This document shows positions 42,480 through 52,374 of a DNA stretch of 64,000 nucleotides, piece by piece. Source of the DNA: Sinorhizobium medicae (lineage in GTDB: Bacteria > Pseudomonadota > Alphaproteobacteria > Rhizobiales > Rhizobiaceae). Position numbers and translations under genes: made by a program. Where the stretch lies: NCBI RefSeq assembly GCF_007827695.1, contig NZ_VITA01000006.1:186001-250000 (forward strand). The letters are read 5' to 3'. Under the pieces are notes generated by a model, which was given only the letters and a program-made list of their open reading frames with translations, did not search any database and was not told the DNA's origin. The first letter of the stretch is position 1, and every line of letters starts with the position of its first letter.

Positions 42480-44527
42480 GTGGCGGAGATAAGGAAGAGC
42501 AGTGCGGCCAGACCGAAAAGGCCTGCGAAAAGCGACAGGGAATCGATGCCTTTAAGGACCGTCTCGTCGGTCATGCGCAATGACAGGCGCTGATCGTCTG
42601 CGACGCGGACGGCACCGCGGACCGGAAGGACCGGCGGGAGGTCGACGGGCCCGTCCGCGTCCGCGAGACGACGTACGAGTCCCTTGGTCTTCTCAGCCCA
42701 TGGCTGGATTTTTTCTTTCGTGGAAATCGCTGCCTTGAACTCGGGCGCATCGACATTGCCGACATGGACGAGCGTGGTCAATTCGTCGTTTGACACTTCG
42801 AAAAGGCCGATTTCATCGGTCTCGACCTCAGCCTTGTAGAGGCCGGGATCGCGTTGCGTGAGTGTGACTTCCTGCGTTCGGCCGGAAGGGTAGGTGAGCG
42901 TCGCCTGCCCGGGGTCGCCTTCGATCGTCTGGCGCGTGATCTCGAGCGTGCGCCCGATTGCACGGGCCGTCAGCGCCTCCTCTTCAAGCGCGGGTTCCTG
43001 CATCAGCCAATGTGCAGTGCGTCGATAGAGCGAGACATGGGGCCCGCCGCCTTCGAAACCGCGTGCCCACAACCAGCCCTGGTCGGACAGCAGCATGGCG
43101 ACACGTCCTTTGCCGACCCGGTTGAGGACGAGCAGCGGCTTGCCGTCCGCCGCCTCCATCACCGTCTGGCCGAGCGGTCTGTCGACGTCGACGGTACGGA
43201 ACCAGCGGCCCCAGGCCGGCGGCTCGTCCGCGGCCCCCTCGAGCCCGCGGGTGACCGGGTGCATTTTCCCTTCCTCCGAAAGCCGTGGGAAGAACGCTTT
43301 CTCGTTCATGACACCGGTCGGGGTGGCCGGCAACACTGCCGCTAGCGGGGTCGCGGCGATCGAATCGTCGCCGGCATGCTCCGGCCCGGCCGCGATCAGC
43401 AATGCGCCGCCGTTCTCGACGTATTGAGCGATATTGTCATAGTAGAGGATCGGCAGCACGCCGCGGTGCTGGTAGCGATCGAAGATGATGAGATCGAACT
43501 CGCCGATCTTGTCGACGAAAAGCTCCCGTGTCGGGAAGGCGATGAGCGAGAGTTCGTTGATCGGCGTGCCATCCTGCTTCTCCGGCGGCCGAAGAATGGT
43601 GAAATGAACGAGGTCGACGGCTGCATCGGATTTCAGCAGGTTGCGCCAGGCACGCTCACCCGCGTGGGGTTCGCCGGAAACGAGGAGGACGCGGAGATTT
43701 TCGCGGATGCCATCGAGCACATGGACGGCGCGGTTGTTCGTCTCCGTCACTTCTCCGGCGACCGGGCCGACGGCGAATTCGAGGATGTTGTTGCCGCCAC
43801 GCGGGACGGTGAAGCTGAATGGTACGTCCGTGCCTGGTTCCGCCTGTTCGGTGGCGATTTCGTTGCCGTTGAGGCGGATCGTCACCTCGGCGCTGCCGCC
43901 CGGCGCTGCGCCGTCATCGACCACCCGGAAGGTCATCTTCTGCTGTTCGCCGACGATTCCAAAGCGGGGGGCACTGACGATTTCGATGCGTCGGTCGAAT
44001 TCGTCCGGCTCGCCGCTGATCAGTGCGTGGACGGGGGCCTCGAAGCCGAGCTTCTGGTTGACGTCCGGCACGTCGTGGATCTGGCCATCGGTGATGAAGA
44101 TCGCACCGCCAACGCGGGCGGGAGGCACATCGGCAAGTGCCGTCGCGAGCGCGCCGAAGAGCTTGGTCGAGGGTGCCTCGGTCTCCTCGCCGTCGGCAGC
44201 TTCAACGATGCGCGCCTCGATCTGGGGAAAGCGCGCAAGGCGTTCCTTGAGACCCTCGAGCGCCTGGTCCGTCTGTGCGCGGCGATCTCCGTTCTCCTGG
44301 CTCTGGCTGCGGTCGACAACGACTGCGACAATGGTTGAGAGCGGCTCGCGCTCCTCCTGGAAGAGGACGGGATTTGCGATGGCAAGGCAGAATGCAGCCA
44401 GCGCCGCGGCTCTGAGCCAGGCTCCCCGAACGCCGCGCCAGACGCCGAGCGCTGCGAGAACAGCCGCGGCAAGCGTCAGTGCCGCGAAATAGGGCCAGGC
44501 AATAAGTGGCGAGAAATCGACTGTCAT
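42458..44527 (-). CDS. Membrane protein with VWA-like and GATase-like domains
   Basis: A 689-residue protein. Two N-terminal helices (about 10-28 and 37-55) are followed by a VWA-like segment with a MIDAS DxSxS (VVVDRSQSQ near 70), beta-rich repeats, a class I glutamine-amidotransferase-like domain around YVENGGALLIAAGPEHAG, and a last helix FAGLFGLAALLFLISATW. It is the final gene of the MoxR cluster, 10 bp after the DUF4159 gene. It is probably part of a membrane complex that the MoxR ATPase acts on. Confidence 0.78.
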   Translation of the reverse strand: MTVDFSPLIAWPYFAALTLAAAVLAALGVWRGVRGAWLRAAALAAFCLAIANPVLFQEEREPLSTIVAVVVDRSQSQENGDRRAQTDQALEGLKERLARFPQIEARIVEAADGEETEAPSTKLFGALATALADVPPARVGGAIFITDGQIHDVPDVNQKLGFEAPVHALISGEPDEFDRRIEIVSAPRFGIVGEQQKMTFRVVDDGAAPGGSAEVTIRLNGNEIATEQAEPGTDVPFSFTVPRGGNNILEFAVGPVAGEVTETNNRAVHVLDGIRENLRVLLVSGEPHAGERAWRNLLKSDAAVDLVHFTILRPPEKQDGTPINELSLIAFPTRELFVDKIGEFDLIIFDRYQHRGVLPILYYDNIAQYVENGGALLIAAGPEHAGDDSIAATPLAAVLPATPTGVMNEKAFFPRLSEEGKMHPVTRGLEGAADEPPAWGRWFRTVDVDRPLGQTVMEAADGKPLLVLNRVGKGRVAMLLSDQGWLWARGFEGGGPHVSLYRRTAHWLMQEPALEEEALTARAIGRTLEITRQTIEGDPGQATLTYPSGRTQEVTLTQRDPGLYKAEVETDEIGLFEVSNDELTTLVHVGNVDAPEFKAAISTKEKIQPWAEKTKGLVRRLADADGPVDLPPVLPVRGAVRVADDQRLSLRMTDETVLKGIDSLSLFAGLFGLAALLFLISATWYREGR

Positions 44528-44537
44528 GGCCCGGTCC

Positions 44538-47351
44538 TCATTGTCCGAGCCGCTCGAGCAGCGCGGGCACGTGCACCTGATCGGCCTTGTAGTTGCCGGT
44601 CAGCATATACATCATGATGTTGACGCCGGAGCGGAAGGCGTATTCACGCTGCATTTCGTCCGGCGGCACGGTCGGCAGCAGAGCGACTCCGTTCGAGTCG
44701 ACCGCCCATGCGCCGGCAAGGTCGTTGCCGGTGATCATGATGGGCGTCACACCGTCGCCAGGCCGCGCCGGCCGGTTGCTCGTCTCCTCGCCATTGTCCA
44801 GCTGCGCCTCGATCCAGAGTGGGCTGCCTGTATAGCGGCCGGGAAAGTTCGTCAGCAGATAAAAGGCCTTGGTCAGGACATGATCGGCTGGAACCGGCTC
44901 CAGCGGCGGTATGTCGAGATTGCCGAGGATAGCCTGGAGGCGTTCGGTGTTCTGGCTGGTGCCGTTCGATGAGGAGCCGAGCGAGGAAAACTGATCTCGC
45001 GTGTCGAACAGAACCGTGCCGCCCGCGCGCATATAGGCGTCGACGCGGCTGACGGCTTGCGGGGACGGCATTGGAGCAGTGGCGGAAATCGGCCAATAGA
45101 TGATCGGGTACAGGCTCAACTCGTCCTTGGTTATATCGAGGCCGACGGGTGCCCCGGGCTCGAGCGTGGTGCGATAGGTCAGGAAATCGGTAAGCCCTCT
45201 CAATCCGCTTTCGGAGAGGCGGTCTACGTCCTCTTCGCCGGTGACGACATAAGCGAGATGTGTGGTGTCCAGCCGCTCGAGGATACGTTGATCGTCCGGG
45301 CGTGCGTCGTCGGCAAAGGCATGCGGCGGGGCGAGGACGAAGGCCCCGGCGAGAACGACGATGATTGCCGAAGCGGCCCTTGCTATCCGCGCGCGCGAAA
45401 AGACTCCGCCCATGAAGAGGACGATCAGTGCGTCCGCAAGCAACAGAAGCAGCGCGATCGTCATCAGGGCCGGCTTCAGCGACCAGCTTTCGACACCAGT
45501 CAAGCGCTCGGAGGTGTGAGGGCCGGCGGCGGTCATGTCGATCCGCTTGAGCTCCGCGTCGCGCGGCAGGAGGTTCAGTGCCGTAAAGCCGTCTTCCGAG
45601 CCGTAAAGCCCCGGAGGGTTATCGGCTGTTGCGACCGGTGGCTTCCCCGGCACGATCTCAAGCGGCCGGACATTGCCGGTCTCGGCGATGAGCACTCCGT
45701 CCGCGTTCAGCAGCCGGTAGGGCGGCAAGGTCTGGGCCTTTACGGCCTTCCCGTCGCTTGCAATGCCGCCGCCCCGCGAAAGCTGGACGCTGCGCCGGAG
45801 CATCTCAACGAAATGCCCTGATATCGGCAGGTTCGACCATGTGGCCTCGGCGCTGACGTGAAAGAGCACGATCCGGCCCGTGCCGCGCACCGCCGTCGTG
45901 ACGAGCGGTGTGCCGTCGGCGAGATTTGCCCATGTGCGCTCGGCCAGATCGGCCGTAGGCTCGGCGAGAACCTGCCGCTTGACGAGAATGTCGGTCGGGC
46001 GTGCCATGCCGGCAAACGGGCTGTTGCCCGGATAATCCGCGAGCGGCTGCGGTTCTGACCAGGAGAGCGCGCCGCCGAGCGCACGCTCACCCTGCCGAAG
46101 CGTGACCGGGACGAGCGGATCGTCGGCTGGTGCGGCGGCGAGGCGCGGGCCGGCGAAGCGGATCAGCGTGCCGCCGTTTTCGATCCATTTTGCAAGCAGG
46201 GGATACGTCTCTTCCGGCAGCCTGCCAATGTCGGCCATGATCAGGACCGACGGGCGCTGCTCCAGGAGTTCCGGGATCGCAACGGCGAGGTCGTTCTGGC
46301 GGGGCTCGATCAGGTCCGCATAAGGGGCGAGCGCCCGGTTGATATAGTAAAGCGGCGAGAGCAAGGGCTGCGACAGGTCGCGTGCCTCGCCGCTCAACAG
46401 CGCCACGCGCCGGCGTCGGAAGCCGTCATCGAGGAGATGCTGGGCGCCGGCCGTTGCTGCTCCTTCGATGCCGATTCGGGCGAAATCGTTGCGCAGTTCG
46501 AACGGGGCTTCGATCGTCCCCCTGGCCGTCGCCGCACCGGGTGCGAAGTCGATCGTTCCGCTGGCAATCGCGCGGCCACGCGTATCGAAGGCGACGATGG
46601 GCAGAGATCGGCCGTCGTCTGTCTTCAGCCGGCTCGCCGTCACAGCCATGCCGCCGGACTCGTTGCTCGTCGCGGTAAGCGCCACCGCCTCGCTGCCGTC
46701 CGCCTCGATCACCTTGAGATTGGACGCGCCCATCGCCGCCAGCCTCTCCATCGTTTTACCGTCGCCACTTGCGATGCCGTCTGTGATGAAGGCCAGGGTA
46801 GCTGGAGGGGCGTCCTCGAAGGCCGTTTGCAAGGCTGCGATCGCGGATGCCCGGTCGGCAGGCAGAGGCTCGGGCCTAGCCGCAGCAAGCCTGTTGCGCG
46901 CTGCGCTCGCCGAGCCGGGGGTCGCATCGTGCTGACGCTCTCCGGTGAAGACGACCGAAATCGCGACGTCCCTCGATTCGGCGTCGTCGATCAGCGCCGA
47001 GGCCGTTTCGACACGCCGCTTCCAGTCGGGCGCCGTCGCCCAACCGTTGTCGATCAGCAGTGCCAGAGGTCCGGAGGTTGCGAGCGTATTGCTGCGCGGA
47101 TTGAAAACGGGGTCGGCTATCGCGAAAATGACGGCCGCCGCCATCAGCATTCTGAGAAGCGTCAGCCACCAGGGGCTTTTCGAGGGCGTCTCCTCCCGCT
47201 TCATCACCGAAGCAAGGATGCGCAGCGGCGGAAAGATCTCGGCGGCCGGCCGTGGCGGCGTCATGCGCAGCAGCCACCAGATCACCGGCAGTGCGATGAG
47301 TGCCGCCAATATTGCCGGGTTCGCAAAGATGAAGGAGAGGCTGCCGATCAT
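44538..47351 (-). CDS. BatA-like/DUF4159-domain membrane protein
   Basis: A 937-residue protein starting with the aerotolerance-regulator (BatA) N-terminal segment ALIALPVIWWLLRMTPPRP. The VWA-like part has LLIDNGWAT where a MIDAS motif would sit, so its metal site is degenerate. A helix lies near residue 640 (ALMTIALLLLLADALIVLFM) with another at 663-682. The C-terminal 230 residues form a DUF4159 domain (YPIIYWPISATAPMPS, AGGTVLFDTRD). Its stop and start overlap with neighbours in the cluster order MoxR-DUF58-this. Confidence 0.8.
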   Translation of the reverse strand: MIGSLSFIFANPAILAALIALPVIWWLLRMTPPRPAAEIFPPLRILASVMKREETPSKSPWWLTLLRMLMAAAVIFAIADPVFNPRSNTLATSGPLALLIDNGWATAPDWKRRVETASALIDDAESRDVAISVVFTGERQHDATPGSASAARNRLAAARPEPLPADRASAIAALQTAFEDAPPATLAFITDGIASGDGKTMERLAAMGASNLKVIEADGSEAVALTATSNESGGMAVTASRLKTDDGRSLPIVAFDTRGRAIASGTIDFAPGAATARGTIEAPFELRNDFARIGIEGAATAGAQHLLDDGFRRRRVALLSGEARDLSQPLLSPLYYINRALAPYADLIEPRQNDLAVAIPELLEQRPSVLIMADIGRLPEETYPLLAKWIENGGTLIRFAGPRLAAAPADDPLVPVTLRQGERALGGALSWSEPQPLADYPGNSPFAGMARPTDILVKRQVLAEPTADLAERTWANLADGTPLVTTAVRGTGRIVLFHVSAEATWSNLPISGHFVEMLRRSVQLSRGGGIASDGKAVKAQTLPPYRLLNADGVLIAETGNVRPLEIVPGKPPVATADNPPGLYGSEDGFTALNLLPRDAELKRIDMTAAGPHTSERLTGVESWSLKPALMTIALLLLLADALIVLFMGGVFSRARIARAASAIIVVLAGAFVLAPPHAFADDARPDDQRILERLDTTHLAYVVTGEEDVDRLSESGLRGLTDFLTYRTTLEPGAPVGLDITKDELSLYPIIYWPISATAPMPSPQAVSRVDAYMRAGGTVLFDTRDQFSSLGSSSNGTSQNTERLQAILGNLDIPPLEPVPADHVLTKAFYLLTNFPGRYTGSPLWIEAQLDNGEETSNRPARPGDGVTPIMITGNDLAGAWAVDSNGVALLPTVPPDEMQREYAFRSGVNIMMYMLTGNYKADQVHVPALLERLGQ

Positions 47352-48268
47352 GAGACCCCTCCATGTGTAACTCGGCCCGGCATGCCGGAAAGATACATAT
47401 GCACCGCGACCAAAGCTTCCGATGCCGCCCGATCCGTCCTGTGCGGAATAAAGGTCCAGCCGAGATGGCGCAGGCTCGTGCCGAGACTTTCGCGGCGAGC
47501 GCGATAGGCGCGCTGGTAATCCTCGCGCAGGATTTCGGCGCGCCCGGCTGTCAGCTTCTCACCGGTTTCAGGGTCGGTGAACTCGGTCCTGCCGGCATAG
47601 GGGAAGACTTCCTCGGCAGGGTCGGCGATTTCCACGACGTGGCCGCGCAGGCCTCTGCGGGCGAGTGGTCCAAGTCGCTCCATTATCGTGTCCGCGGGAT
47701 CAAGAAAATCGCCGATCAGGACCAGGTCGCTGGCACCGCGTACCATTCCCGTATCGGGCAAACCCTCCGACAGCGGGCTATGCATGATCGCGGTTGCCAG
47801 CCGCTCGGCGGCGTTGCGTGCCGAAACCGGCTCCATCACCCCCGGGCAGCCGATCCGTTCGCCGGAGCGGGCGAGAATTTCGGCGAGCGCCAGCATCAGG
47901 ACCAGGGCGCGGCTCTCCTTCGAAACGGCACCCAGCGTTGACTTGTACATCATCGAGGGCGAGAGATCGGCCCAGAGCCAGATCGTATGCGCTGCCTCCC
48001 ATTCGCGGTCGCGGACATAGGTGTGGTCGTCCTTGGCGGAACGGCGCCAGTCGATTCGCGACAGGCTCTCCCCATTGCTGTAGGGGCGGAACTGCCAGAA
48101 ATTCTCGCCGATGCCGCGCTTGCGGCGGCCGTGCCAGCCGGTGATCACCGTATTGGCGATCCTTCGCGCTTCGACGAGACAGTCGGGCACGAGCATTGCG
48201 CGCTGCTGCGCGCGCGACAGCACCTCACCGGAAGGGGTACGCGCGACGATGTGCCCGATCGAGGCCAT
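47348..48268 (-). CDS. DUF58-domain protein
   Basis: A 306-residue DUF58 protein, a VWA-related family almost always encoded beside MoxR ATPases. The hallmark is NFWQFRPYSNGESLSRIDW followed by RRSAKDD, then LWADLSPSM as the VWA-type strand. It overlaps the next gene by 4 bases and follows moxR by 3 bases. Confidence 0.88.
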   Translation of the reverse strand: MASIGHIVARTPSGEVLSRAQQRAMLVPDCLVEARRIANTVITGWHGRRKRGIGENFWQFRPYSNGESLSRIDWRRSAKDDHTYVRDREWEAAHTIWLWADLSPSMMYKSTLGAVSKESRALVLMLALAEILARSGERIGCPGVMEPVSARNAAERLATAIMHSPLSEGLPDTGMVRGASDLVLIGDFLDPADTIMERLGPLARRGLRGHVVEIADPAEEVFPYAGRTEFTDPETGEKLTAGRAEILREDYQRAYRARRESLGTSLRHLGWTFIPHRTDRAASEALVAVHMYLSGMPGRVTHGGVS

Positions 48269-48271
48269 GCG

Positions 48272-49285
48272 TCAGCCCTTGGCCTGTTTCACGAGGTCGG
48301 CGATCACATCGCGCACCGACATGCCCTCCGCCCGGGCGGCGAAGGTCAGCGCCATGCGGTGCTGGAGAACCGGTTCGGCAAGCGCAAGGACATCGTCGAT
48401 CGACGGAGCAAGCCGGCCATCGTAAAGAGCTCGGGCGCGGGCGCAAAGCATCAGTGCCTGCCCGGCGCGCGGACCCGGCCCCCAGGCGACGTTCTTGTCG
48501 GTAGCAGCATTGCCGTTGCCGGGGCGCGCGGAACGGACCAGGGCGAGAATGGCATCGACCACCTTCTCACCGACGGGCATCTGCCGGATCAGGCCTTGGA
48601 CCTGCTGCAGGCGCCCTGCGTCGATCACGGGCCGCGCCTCGGTTTCGGCAAGGCCCGTCGTCTCCAGCAGGATCTGCCGTTCGGCGGCAAGCTCGGGATA
48701 GCCGACATCCACCTGCATCAGGAAGCGGTCGAGCTGGGCTTCCGGCAGCGGATAGGTGCCTTCCTGCTCCAGCGGATTCTGTGTTGCCAGCACGTGAAAG
48801 GGCTGCGGCAGGTCCTTGCGGTCGCCGGCGATCGTGATGTGATACTCCTGCATCGCCTGCAGAAGGGCCGACTGGGTGCGCGGCGAGGCGCGGTTGATCT
48901 CGTCGGCCATCAGGAGCTGCGTGAAGATCGGGCCTGGAATGAATCGGAAAGAGCGATGGCCGGAGACATCCTGGTCCATCACCTCGGAACCAAGGATATC
49001 CGAGGGCATCAGGTCGGGCGTGAATTGAATCCGGCTGTTGTCGAGCCCGAGAACGGTGCCGAGGGTGGCAACGAGCTTGGTCTTGGCAAGCCCCGGTACG
49101 CCGACAAGCAGCGCGTGCCCGCCGGAAAGCACCGCAAGCAGCGTCTGTTCCACGACGCTTTCCTGTCCGAAAATGACCTTGCCGATCTCGGCTCGGACGA
49201 GCGCGATCTCCCCGAGCGCCGCTTCGGCTGCTGCGACGATCGCCTTTTCGTCGGCAAGTTCGGTCGCGCCTCTCATCACACTCAT
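48272..49285 (-). CDS. MoxR-family AAA+ ATPase
   Basis: A 337-residue MoxR ATPase. Walker A GVPGLAKTK is at 62-70, Walker B region LLMADEINRA, and the MoxR motif QNPLEQEGTYPLPEAQLDR is complete. It should act as a chaperone that activates VWA/DUF58 partners encoded downstream. The ATG at 49285 has GGGAGA upstream; an in-frame start at 49393 is unlikely. It begins the 6.8-kb minus-strand cluster. Confidence 0.88.
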   Translation of the reverse strand: MSVMRGATELADEKAIVAAAEAALGEIALVRAEIGKVIFGQESVVEQTLLAVLSGGHALLVGVPGLAKTKLVATLGTVLGLDNSRIQFTPDLMPSDILGSEVMDQDVSGHRSFRFIPGPIFTQLLMADEINRASPRTQSALLQAMQEYHITIAGDRKDLPQPFHVLATQNPLEQEGTYPLPEAQLDRFLMQVDVGYPELAAERQILLETTGLAETEARPVIDAGRLQQVQGLIRQMPVGEKVVDAILALVRSARPGNGNAATDKNVAWGPGPRAGQALMLCARARALYDGRLAPSIDDVLALAEPVLQHRMALTFAARAEGMSVRDVIADLVKQAKG

Positions 49286-49561
49286 CAGTCGTCTCCCGAT
49301 CGTCGGCTTTTGGAGGAACCGCCGTCGCCGGCTGTCCAGTCCTGTTTTCAATTTAGACCCCGCGGGGCGGCTGACAAGCCGCCGCCGTCGCACTATCTCG
49401 TGAGCTTGACATCAAACTCCCGAAGCATTGCCTTCGAGGCGTGAATGCGGACATATGCGCCGACGTGCGTTTGTGGTGCATCGTCGACGTTACAGCGCCG
49501 CCGCGTCTTTATCAGACGCGCAACGCCCGCTGTAGCAGTTTTAACGGCTGCATATTTTTGT

Positions 49562-49583
49562 CCTTAATCGGCTGCGATTAAGG
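49562..49583. promoter_or_regulatory. Perfect inverted repeat upstream of the DUF1285 operon
   Basis: CCTTAATCG (49562-49570) and CGATTAAGG (49575-49583) form a perfect inverted repeat with a 4-base centre, 64 bp before the DUF1285 start. It may be a regulator site or a stem in the 5' leader. The remaining part of the 362-bp gap from 49286 holds no gene or clear promoter that I can see. Confidence 0.4.
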
Positions 49584-49647
49584 AAACATGCAGGAGGTGA
49601 AGGCGCCATTCTTCAGATGGAAGATCGAGATCAAACGGGACAGAACA

Positions 49648-50271
49648 ATGGCAGAAGGCAAGATTCAGCAAACGGGCGACGCGGCGGGGCTTGCCGCGCT
49701 GATCGCGCGCGCTGCCGGGCAGACGGGCGGTGAGGGGAGAGGATTGCCCCCGGTGGAGCGTTGGAACCCGCCATTCTGCGGCGACATCGATATGGAAATC
49801 CGGAGCGACGGGACCTGGTTTTACATGGGTACCCCAATCGGCCGCGAGCCGCTGGTGAGGCTGTTCTCGACCGTGCTCCGCAAGGACGACGACGGAACGA
49901 CCTACCTCGTCACGCCTGTGGAAAAGGTCGGTATCCGCGTCGCCGACGCGCCGTTCATTGCAGTGGAAATGAGTGCGATGAAGAAAGCTGGTGAGAACGT
50001 GCTGACCTTCCGCACCAATGTAGGCGATGTGATAGAGGCGGGGCCGGAGCATCCGTTGCGTTTCGTCACTCATGGCGACAATCGCGAACTCAAACCCTAT
50101 CTACACGTGCGCGGACGGCTTGAGGCGCTCGTCTCGCGGCCGGTGATGTACGATCTCGTCGAACTCGGCCACACCGTCGCGGTCGGCGGCGTGGACATGT
50201 TCTGCATCAAATCGGCTGGAGCGGTCTTCCCGATCATGCCCGCGGCCGAGCTGGAAGCGCTGTCTCGATGA
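49648..50271 (+). CDS. DUF1285-domain protein
   Basis: A 207-residue conserved protein with the DUF1285 pattern: PPVERWNPPFCGDIDMEI, SDGTWFYMGTPIGREPLVRLF and VGIRVADAPF. No catalytic role is known to me. The ATG at 49648 with GGGACAG upstream gives the family length; an in-frame ATG at 49588 would add 20 residues. It overlaps the Nudix gene by 4 bases in an operon that ends with CCA transferase. Confidence 0.82.
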   Translation: MAEGKIQQTGDAAGLAALIARAAGQTGGEGRGLPPVERWNPPFCGDIDMEIRSDGTWFYMGTPIGREPLVRLFSTVLRKDDDGTTYLVTPVEKVGIRVADAPFIAVEMSAMKKAGENVLTFRTNVGDVIEAGPEHPLRFVTHGDNRELKPYLHVRGRLEALVSRPVMYDLVELGHTVAVGGVDMFCIKSAGAVFPIMPAAELEALSR

Positions 50272-50900
50272 GCAGTCGCCCATATTCCGCCGACGAGTTC
50301 CGTCGCCGTGCGCTGCAGCAGGCGGGAGGACCAATCGAAACCGCCTGGCGCGATCACGGCGATTTCCTGCTGAACCCCGGGATCGTTCCCTATGTCGAGT
50401 CCCTGCATCTTAAGGATGCCGCGGTCCTCGTTCCTGTTGTCGACGACGGGGACGATGCCAGCGTGATCTTCACGCAACGCACCTCCAATTTGCGCAAACA
50501 TTCCGGCCAGGTGGCTTTTCCGGGAGGCGCGGTGGATCCAGAGGACCTCTCTATCGAAGTGGCTGCGATCCGCGAGGCGGAGGAGGAGATCGGCCTCGAC
50601 CCGCGGTTCGTCGAAACGGTCGCGCGGCTGCCGCATTACATGGCGATGTCCGGTTTTCGTATCACGCCGGTGCTTGCGGTGGTCCAGCCGGGTTTCGTGC
50701 TCGAACCGAATCCGCAGGAAGTGGAAAGCGTGTTCGACGTGCCGTTGTCCTTCCTCATGAATCCGCAAAATCACGAACGCGGAAGCAGTCACTGGCAGGG
50801 CGCGGAGCGCCATTTCTACCGTATGCCCTATGGCGAAAGAAACATCTGGGGGATCACCGCAGGGATCGTCCGCATGCTCTATGAAAGGCTCTATGCATGA
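50268..50900 (+). CDS. CoA pyrophosphatase (Nudix, NudL type)
   Basis: A 210-residue Nudix enzyme predicted to cleave CoA to 3',5'-ADP and phosphopantetheine. The CoA-specific motif LRKHSGQVAFPGGAV directly precedes the Nudix box with IREAEEEIGL. It overlaps both neighbours by 4 bases. Confidence 0.87.
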   Translation: MSSRPYSADEFRRRALQQAGGPIETAWRDHGDFLLNPGIVPYVESLHLKDAAVLVPVVDDGDDASVIFTQRTSNLRKHSGQVAFPGGAVDPEDLSIEVAAIREAEEEIGLDPRFVETVARLPHYMAMSGFRITPVLAVVQPGFVLEPNPQEVESVFDVPLSFLMNPQNHERGSSHWQGAERHFYRMPYGERNIWGITAGIVRMLYERLYA

Positions 50901-52156
50901 CTTCCATTGCCGCCGAGCCCTGGTTCCAGGCTCCTCAGCTTCGCCGCATATTCGACCTGTTGAATGCCGATGGCGGCGAGGTTCGGATCGTCGGAGGGGC
51001 AATCCGCAACAGTCTGATGGGGTTGCCGGCCGGTGACGTCGACCTGGCAACCACTTGGCATCCCGAGGATGTGATCCAGCGGGCGAGGGGCGCCGGTATC
51101 AAATCGGTGCCGACGGGGATCGACCATGGCACGGTGACACTCGTCATCGAAGGTATGCCCTATGAGGTGACGACATTGCGCCGCGATGTCGCAACGGACG
51201 GGCGTCGCGCCGAAGTGGCCTTCGGGGCCGACTGGAAGGCGGATGCGCAACGCCGCGACTTCACCATCAATGCTCTTTATGGAAATGCGGAAGGCGAGGT
51301 CCTAGACCACGTTGGCGGCCTCGATGACATCGCAACGCGCACGGTGCGTTTCATCGGCAGCGCGGCCGAGCGGGTCGCCGAGGATTATCTCCGCATCCTG
51401 CGCTTCTTTCGCTTCTTCGCGCATTACGGCAGCGGCCGTCCCGATGCGGAGGGCCTGAAGGCCTGTGCGCAGGCGCGCACGAAACTGGCGACGCTTTCCG
51501 CCGAACGCGTCTGGACGGAGACGAAGAAACTGCTTTCGGCCGTGGATCCGGGCCGTGCGCTTCTATGGATGCGGCAGGCAGGCGTGCTGGGCGAGGTTCT
51601 GCCGGAGACGGAGAAATGGGGGATCGACGCGATCCCGGCGTTGATTTCAGCGGAGAAGAGTTTCTCCTGGCATCCGGACCATCTCCTGAGGCTTGCTGCA
51701 ATGGTCCCGCCCGACGTCGACCGGCTTGAGGCCATGGCGAAACGTCTGCGGTTGTCGAAAGCCGAGAGCGCTTACCTCGACCGTTTCGCCAAGGCGCCGG
51801 CAATTGCGCCGGCACTTGCGGATGCGGCGCTCGATCGCCAACTCTATCGCCATGGCTCCGAGGGCATCATCGTCCGGCTGAAGCTGGCGCTTGCTGCTGC
51901 GCGCCGGAAGGCCGAGACCGATCCCGCAATGCTAGCCGAGAGCGCTTCCTTTCAGCGGCTCCTTGCGCGGGCGGACAAATGGCAGCGGCCCGTATTTCCG
52001 TTGAGCGGGGCCGATGTGCTCGAAGCGGGGATACCCGCCGGTCCGAGAGTGGGAGAAGTGCTGGCCGAACTCGAAAATTTGTGGATCGAGCGCAACTTCA
52101 GCGTCGAACGGGCCAAACTCGTCGCCCGACTTGAGACGTTGGCGCGGCCAGGCTGA
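50897..52156 (+). CDS. cca: tRNA nucleotidyltransferase / poly(A) polymerase family (CCA-adding)
   Basis: A 419-residue class II nucleotidyltransferase. Seen: IVGGAIRNSLMG, catalytic DVDL with Asp47 and Asp49, RRDFTINALYG and the later ERVAEDYLRILRFFRFF. It should add or repair the CCA end of tRNAs. Alphaproteobacterial enzymes of this type are often annotated as CCA transferases without direct test; poly(A) polymerase activity is the alternative. Confidence 0.88.
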   Translation: MTSIAAEPWFQAPQLRRIFDLLNADGGEVRIVGGAIRNSLMGLPAGDVDLATTWHPEDVIQRARGAGIKSVPTGIDHGTVTLVIEGMPYEVTTLRRDVATDGRRAEVAFGADWKADAQRRDFTINALYGNAEGEVLDHVGGLDDIATRTVRFIGSAAERVAEDYLRILRFFRFFAHYGSGRPDAEGLKACAQARTKLATLSAERVWTETKKLLSAVDPGRALLWMRQAGVLGEVLPETEKWGIDAIPALISAEKSFSWHPDHLLRLAAMVPPDVDRLEAMAKRLRLSKAESAYLDRFAKAPAIAPALADAALDRQLYRHGSEGIIVRLKLALAAARRKAETDPAMLAESASFQRLLARADKWQRPVFPLSGADVLEAGIPAGPRVGEVLAELENLWIERNFSVERAKLVARLETLARPG

Positions 52157-52188
52157 CACGAGGTGCCGAGCCGGCCGCGATCCACCGG

Positions 52189-52374
52189 TCAGGCGACCTT
52201 GGTTTCGTCGACGATGCGAGCCTTGATGTTGTCGACCATGTTTTCGCGAATGATCGTCTCGCCATGGGTTTCGCGCATGTGCTCGATGGCACGGCGGATG
52301 ACCTCCGCGTCATTGTCTGCGCGGGTGTGCCAGGCGCAACCCGGGACGAGCGAACCGCATTCGAATAGGCGCAT
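52189..52374 (-). CDS. Small DUF1059-like protein
   Basis: A 61-residue protein, MRLFECGSLVPGCAWHTRAD at the start, with two cysteines and a His that fit DUF1059-type small domains. The ATG at 52374 has a strong AAGGAGGAA sequence 6 bases upstream; the longer frame to 52446 lacks one. It is convergent with cca. Function unknown. Confidence 0.75.
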   Translation of the reverse strand: MRLFECGSLVPGCAWHTRADNDAEVIRRAIEHMRETHGETIIRENMVDNIKARIVDETKVA

